Assembly (NCBI RefSeq): GCF_000702825.1
Contig: NZ_JNKF01000011.1
Location: 434,001 to 498,000 of the forward strand
DNA length: 64,000 nucleotides
Direction: 5' to 3'
Source of the DNA: Prevotella sp. P6B1
Lineage (GTDB): Bacteria; Bacteroidota; Bacteroidia; Bacteroidales; Bacteroidaceae
In this document: positions 61,655 through 64,000 of the stretch, one piece after another
Layout of the letters: each line of letters begins with the position of its first letter
Position numbering within the stretch: the first letter of the stretch is position 1
Translations under genes and position numbers: made by a program
The notes under the pieces: model-generated
The model's input: the letters and a program-made list of their open reading frames with translations, nothing else
Databases searched by the model: none
Told to the model about the DNA's origin: nothing

Positions 61655-62695
61655 TTACTCAGCGTGATGGTCCTGATGAGCCAGACCGATGAATACGGCA
61701 CTAAGCATTGTGAACACATACGCCTGAACGAAGGCCACCAGCAGCTCCAGTGCATTCATAAACAGAAGCATGAGGATACTGAACAGGTTAAGCCCAAGAC
61801 CATAACCTACTCCCATCGACCAACCAAGGAAAATCACACAGGTAAACGAAAGGATTACTGCGTGACCAGCCATCATGTTGGCGAAAAGTCGGATCATCAG
61901 AGCAAAGGGCTTAGTGAAGACGCCGAACAGTTCGATAGCAGGCATCACGGGGATAGCCTTCAGGAAGATAGGCACATCAGGCCAGAAAATATCCTTCCAG
62001 TACTCCTTATTGCCAAACAAGTTGATAGCAAGGAATGTGCAGAAGGCCAAGAAGAACGTGATGTTGATGTTACCCGTAACGTTAGCACCACCTGGGAAGA
62101 TGGGCAGCAGTCCTACGAGGTTGGTAAACAGGATGAAGAAGAATACCGTCAGCAGATAAGGTGCGTAGGGTTTGTAATGCTTCTCACCAATTGACGACTT
62201 GATGACGTCATCGTGAATCATCATCACAAGCATCTCCACAGCTCCCACGAATCCGCCGGGCGCATTACTCTTCTCGTCATGCTTCTTATACCAGCGGGCA
62301 CAGGATAGGAATACCCCCAGCAAGAGGGCTACCACAATCCATATCTGCAACACATTACGCGTAATGCTCAGATCCAACGGACGTTCTGTCGTCCCGTCGG
62401 CCATCCGCTCATACACCTTGCCATGTGCCTCTTCGTTGAAGAAGAAACCATCAGGCAGACTATGTGCTGTGCAGAAGTACCAAGCACCCGTGTTCGAACT
62501 CCTAAGGATTATCGGCAATAGAATGCTCAGATGCTTACCTTGATAAGAAGCAATGTGCCACTCGTAGGAATCGGCCAAGTGTTCAAGCACGATTTCCGGG
62601 ATGTCGAGTTTCTCGTCCTCCTGCTCATTGGCATAGAGCGACAGCGGCAGAAACGCGACCATCAACAAGAGACATATTGACTTTAATTGTTTCAT
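61655..62695 (-). CDS. atpB: ATP synthase F0 subunit a
   Basis: A 346-residue subunit. The first about 120 residues carry a signal-like helix and a long extracytoplasmic region, longer than in E. coli, as is usual in Bacteroidetes. The membrane core follows, with GLLPIFPGGANVTGNINITF and PFALMIRLFANMMAGHAVIL, in which the Arg of MIRLFAN is the essential residue of the proton path. Its start lies 24 bases after the small membrane protein gene. Confidence 0.95.
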   Translation of the reverse strand: MKQLKSICLLLMVAFLPLSLYANEQEDEKLDIPEIVLEHLADSYEWHIASYQGKHLSILLPIILRSSNTGAWYFCTAHSLPDGFFFNEEAHGKVYERMADGTTERPLDLSITRNVLQIWIVVALLLGVFLSCARWYKKHDEKSNAPGGFVGAVEMLVMMIHDDVIKSSIGEKHYKPYAPYLLTVFFFILFTNLVGLLPIFPGGANVTGNINITFFLAFCTFLAINLFGNKEYWKDIFWPDVPIFLKAIPVMPAIELFGVFTKPFALMIRLFANMMAGHAVILSFTCVIFLGWSMGVGYGLGLNLFSILMLLFMNALELLVAFVQAYVFTMLSAVFIGLAHQDHHAE

Positions 62696-62719
62696 TTGAA
62701 ATAACTCATTTTAAGATCG

Positions 62720-63118
62720 TTACAAACGATTTGATACTCTCGAAAAGAAGATGGAATGGTGAATAAGGGACACGAAGTAAAAGATCAGGAACACCACGAA
62801 GAACGTGATTATTGCCTGTCTGTTCGTAGCCAGATACCAAACAAACATAACGGCCAGCGCTAACAGAAAGCGGAATCCTGACACACCTGTAAAGAACGAT
62901 GGTAGCATGTCGGAATGCTTGACAGCCACCCAACGCCACAGAAATGCAGAAGCGAGCTCTGTTATCAGCACAAAGAGCGAACTAACAACCAGTGGTATGA
63001 TTATTCCGTCTGTCTGATAGACATTTGCCACCAGCAAACCCAGAAGAGCCAGCCCTGTCGTCAGCAAAATGCTCTGCCGTGCGTAGCGTTTACTCAGTTT
63101 ATCAAAGTCCATTGTCAC
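62720..63118 (-). CDS. Small membrane protein of the atp operon (AtpI-like position)
   Basis: A 132-residue protein with four predicted TM helices (about 13-32, 37-58, 75-94, 98-118) and short loops. It sits between atpC and atpB, where AtpI or an AtpI-like protein is often found, and could assist F0 assembly; sequence similarity to AtpI is not obvious. Its ATG overlaps the end of atpC by 17 bases, so translation is likely coupled. Confidence 0.8.
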   Translation of the reverse strand: MTMDFDKLSKRYARQSILLTTGLALLGLLVANVYQTDGIIIPLVVSSLFVLITELASAFLWRWVAVKHSDMLPSFFTGVSGFRFLLALAVMFVWYLATNRQAIITFFVVFLIFYFVSLIHHSIFFSRVSNRL

Positions 63119-63377
63119 CGATGCTCCTTATTTCCACACATAGGCTTACAACATTCTTCTGCACTTCAACGAAGCCGCCTAAGATGTCGAGCCTGTTCTT
63201 CTCACCAGACTCCAAGGTATATACTACGGTTCCCTTCTCCAGCGACGAGATAATCGGCGCGTGGTTGGTAAGTATCTCGAACTGTCCAACTGTGCCAGGC
63301 ACAAGAACGCTCTCGACTGCTCCGTCAAACTCTACCTTCTCGGGTGAAACTATCTTTAGCTGTAACATAATTGTCAA
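63102..63377 (-). CDS. atpC: ATP synthase F1 epsilon subunit
   Basis: A 91-residue epsilon with the N-terminal beta-sandwich (LKIVSPEKVEFDGAVESVLV, GQFEILTNHAPIISSLEKG). The C-terminal helical hairpin of longer homologues is absent, as is common in Bacteroidetes, so inhibition by an extended epsilon helix is unlikely. It lies 14 bases after atpD. Confidence 0.95.
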   Translation of the reverse strand: MTIMLQLKIVSPEKVEFDGAVESVLVPGTVGQFEILTNHAPIISSLEKGTVVYTLESGEKNRLDILGGFVEVQKNVVSLCVEIRSIGDNGL

Positions 63378-63391
63378 ATTTCAATTGTCAA

Positions 63392-64000
<609 letters not shown>

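Overview
The window looks like chromosome of a Prevotella-type member of the Bacteroidales. The evidence is a SusC/SusD pair, 'smalltalk' and HU-HIG small proteins, TAnnTTTG promoter boxes before many genes, a kor (2-oxoacid:ferredoxin oxidoreductase) operon, and an ATP synthase operon in the Bacteroidetes order (atpD-C-x-B-E-F-H-A-G, leftward). No rRNA, tRNA or CRISPR array was recognised.

Region 1 (1-18475) is accessory DNA. After a partial CDF metal exporter comes a leftward phage-like module: M15 peptidase, BT4734/DUF3987 replication-type protein, two small proteins, a Rha/KilAC regulator and an S24 peptidase-like protein. Then comes a type I restriction-modification locus (hsdM, a DUF1016 nuclease, hsdS, hsdR). 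Its hsdR is cut in two by a 3.5-kb element carrying three overlapping tyrosine recombinase genes between perfect 29-bp inverted repeats, which fits a Recombinase-In-Trio (RIT) element. Methylation may survive; restriction is probably lost. The HU-HIG/smalltalk pair, usually found with the DUF3987/peptidase genes, lies beyond the RM locus. A small RNA candidate sits at 6070-6162.

Region 2 (18.5-30 kb) holds mixed chromosomal genes: a Gfo/Idh/MocA oxidoreductase, a DUF3943 surface protein, YbjQ, DUF3791 with a truncated DUF3990 partner, an AraC regulator divergent from a metallo-beta-lactamase-fold hydrolase, a radical SAM protein, a transposase remnant, a Cthe_2159-type exported protein and a thioesterase.

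Region 3 (29.4-51.9 kb) contains a SusC/SusD/FMN-binding operon beside a metal-binding HMA protein, a TPR sensor kinase, a secreted GH13 enzyme, the likely long leftward unit ffh-terB-like-folD-TPR-korDABC, queH, and an amino-sugar cluster (PIG-L deacetylase-type protein, GH20 hexosaminidase, GH2 glucosaminidase-like enzyme).

Region 4 (52-64 kb) has the phenylalanine/tyrosine operon (pheA, aminotransferase, DAHP synthase-chorismate mutase, tyrA), two rightward genes (one unknown, one SIMPL), and the ATP synthase operon running off the right edge. The Phe/Tyr operon is preceded by a textbook-like attenuator: a 25-residue leader peptide with eight Tyr/Phe codons among nine, a terminator hairpin, and a leader segment able to act as antiterminator. 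This and the RIT-interrupted hsdR are the two most notable signals.
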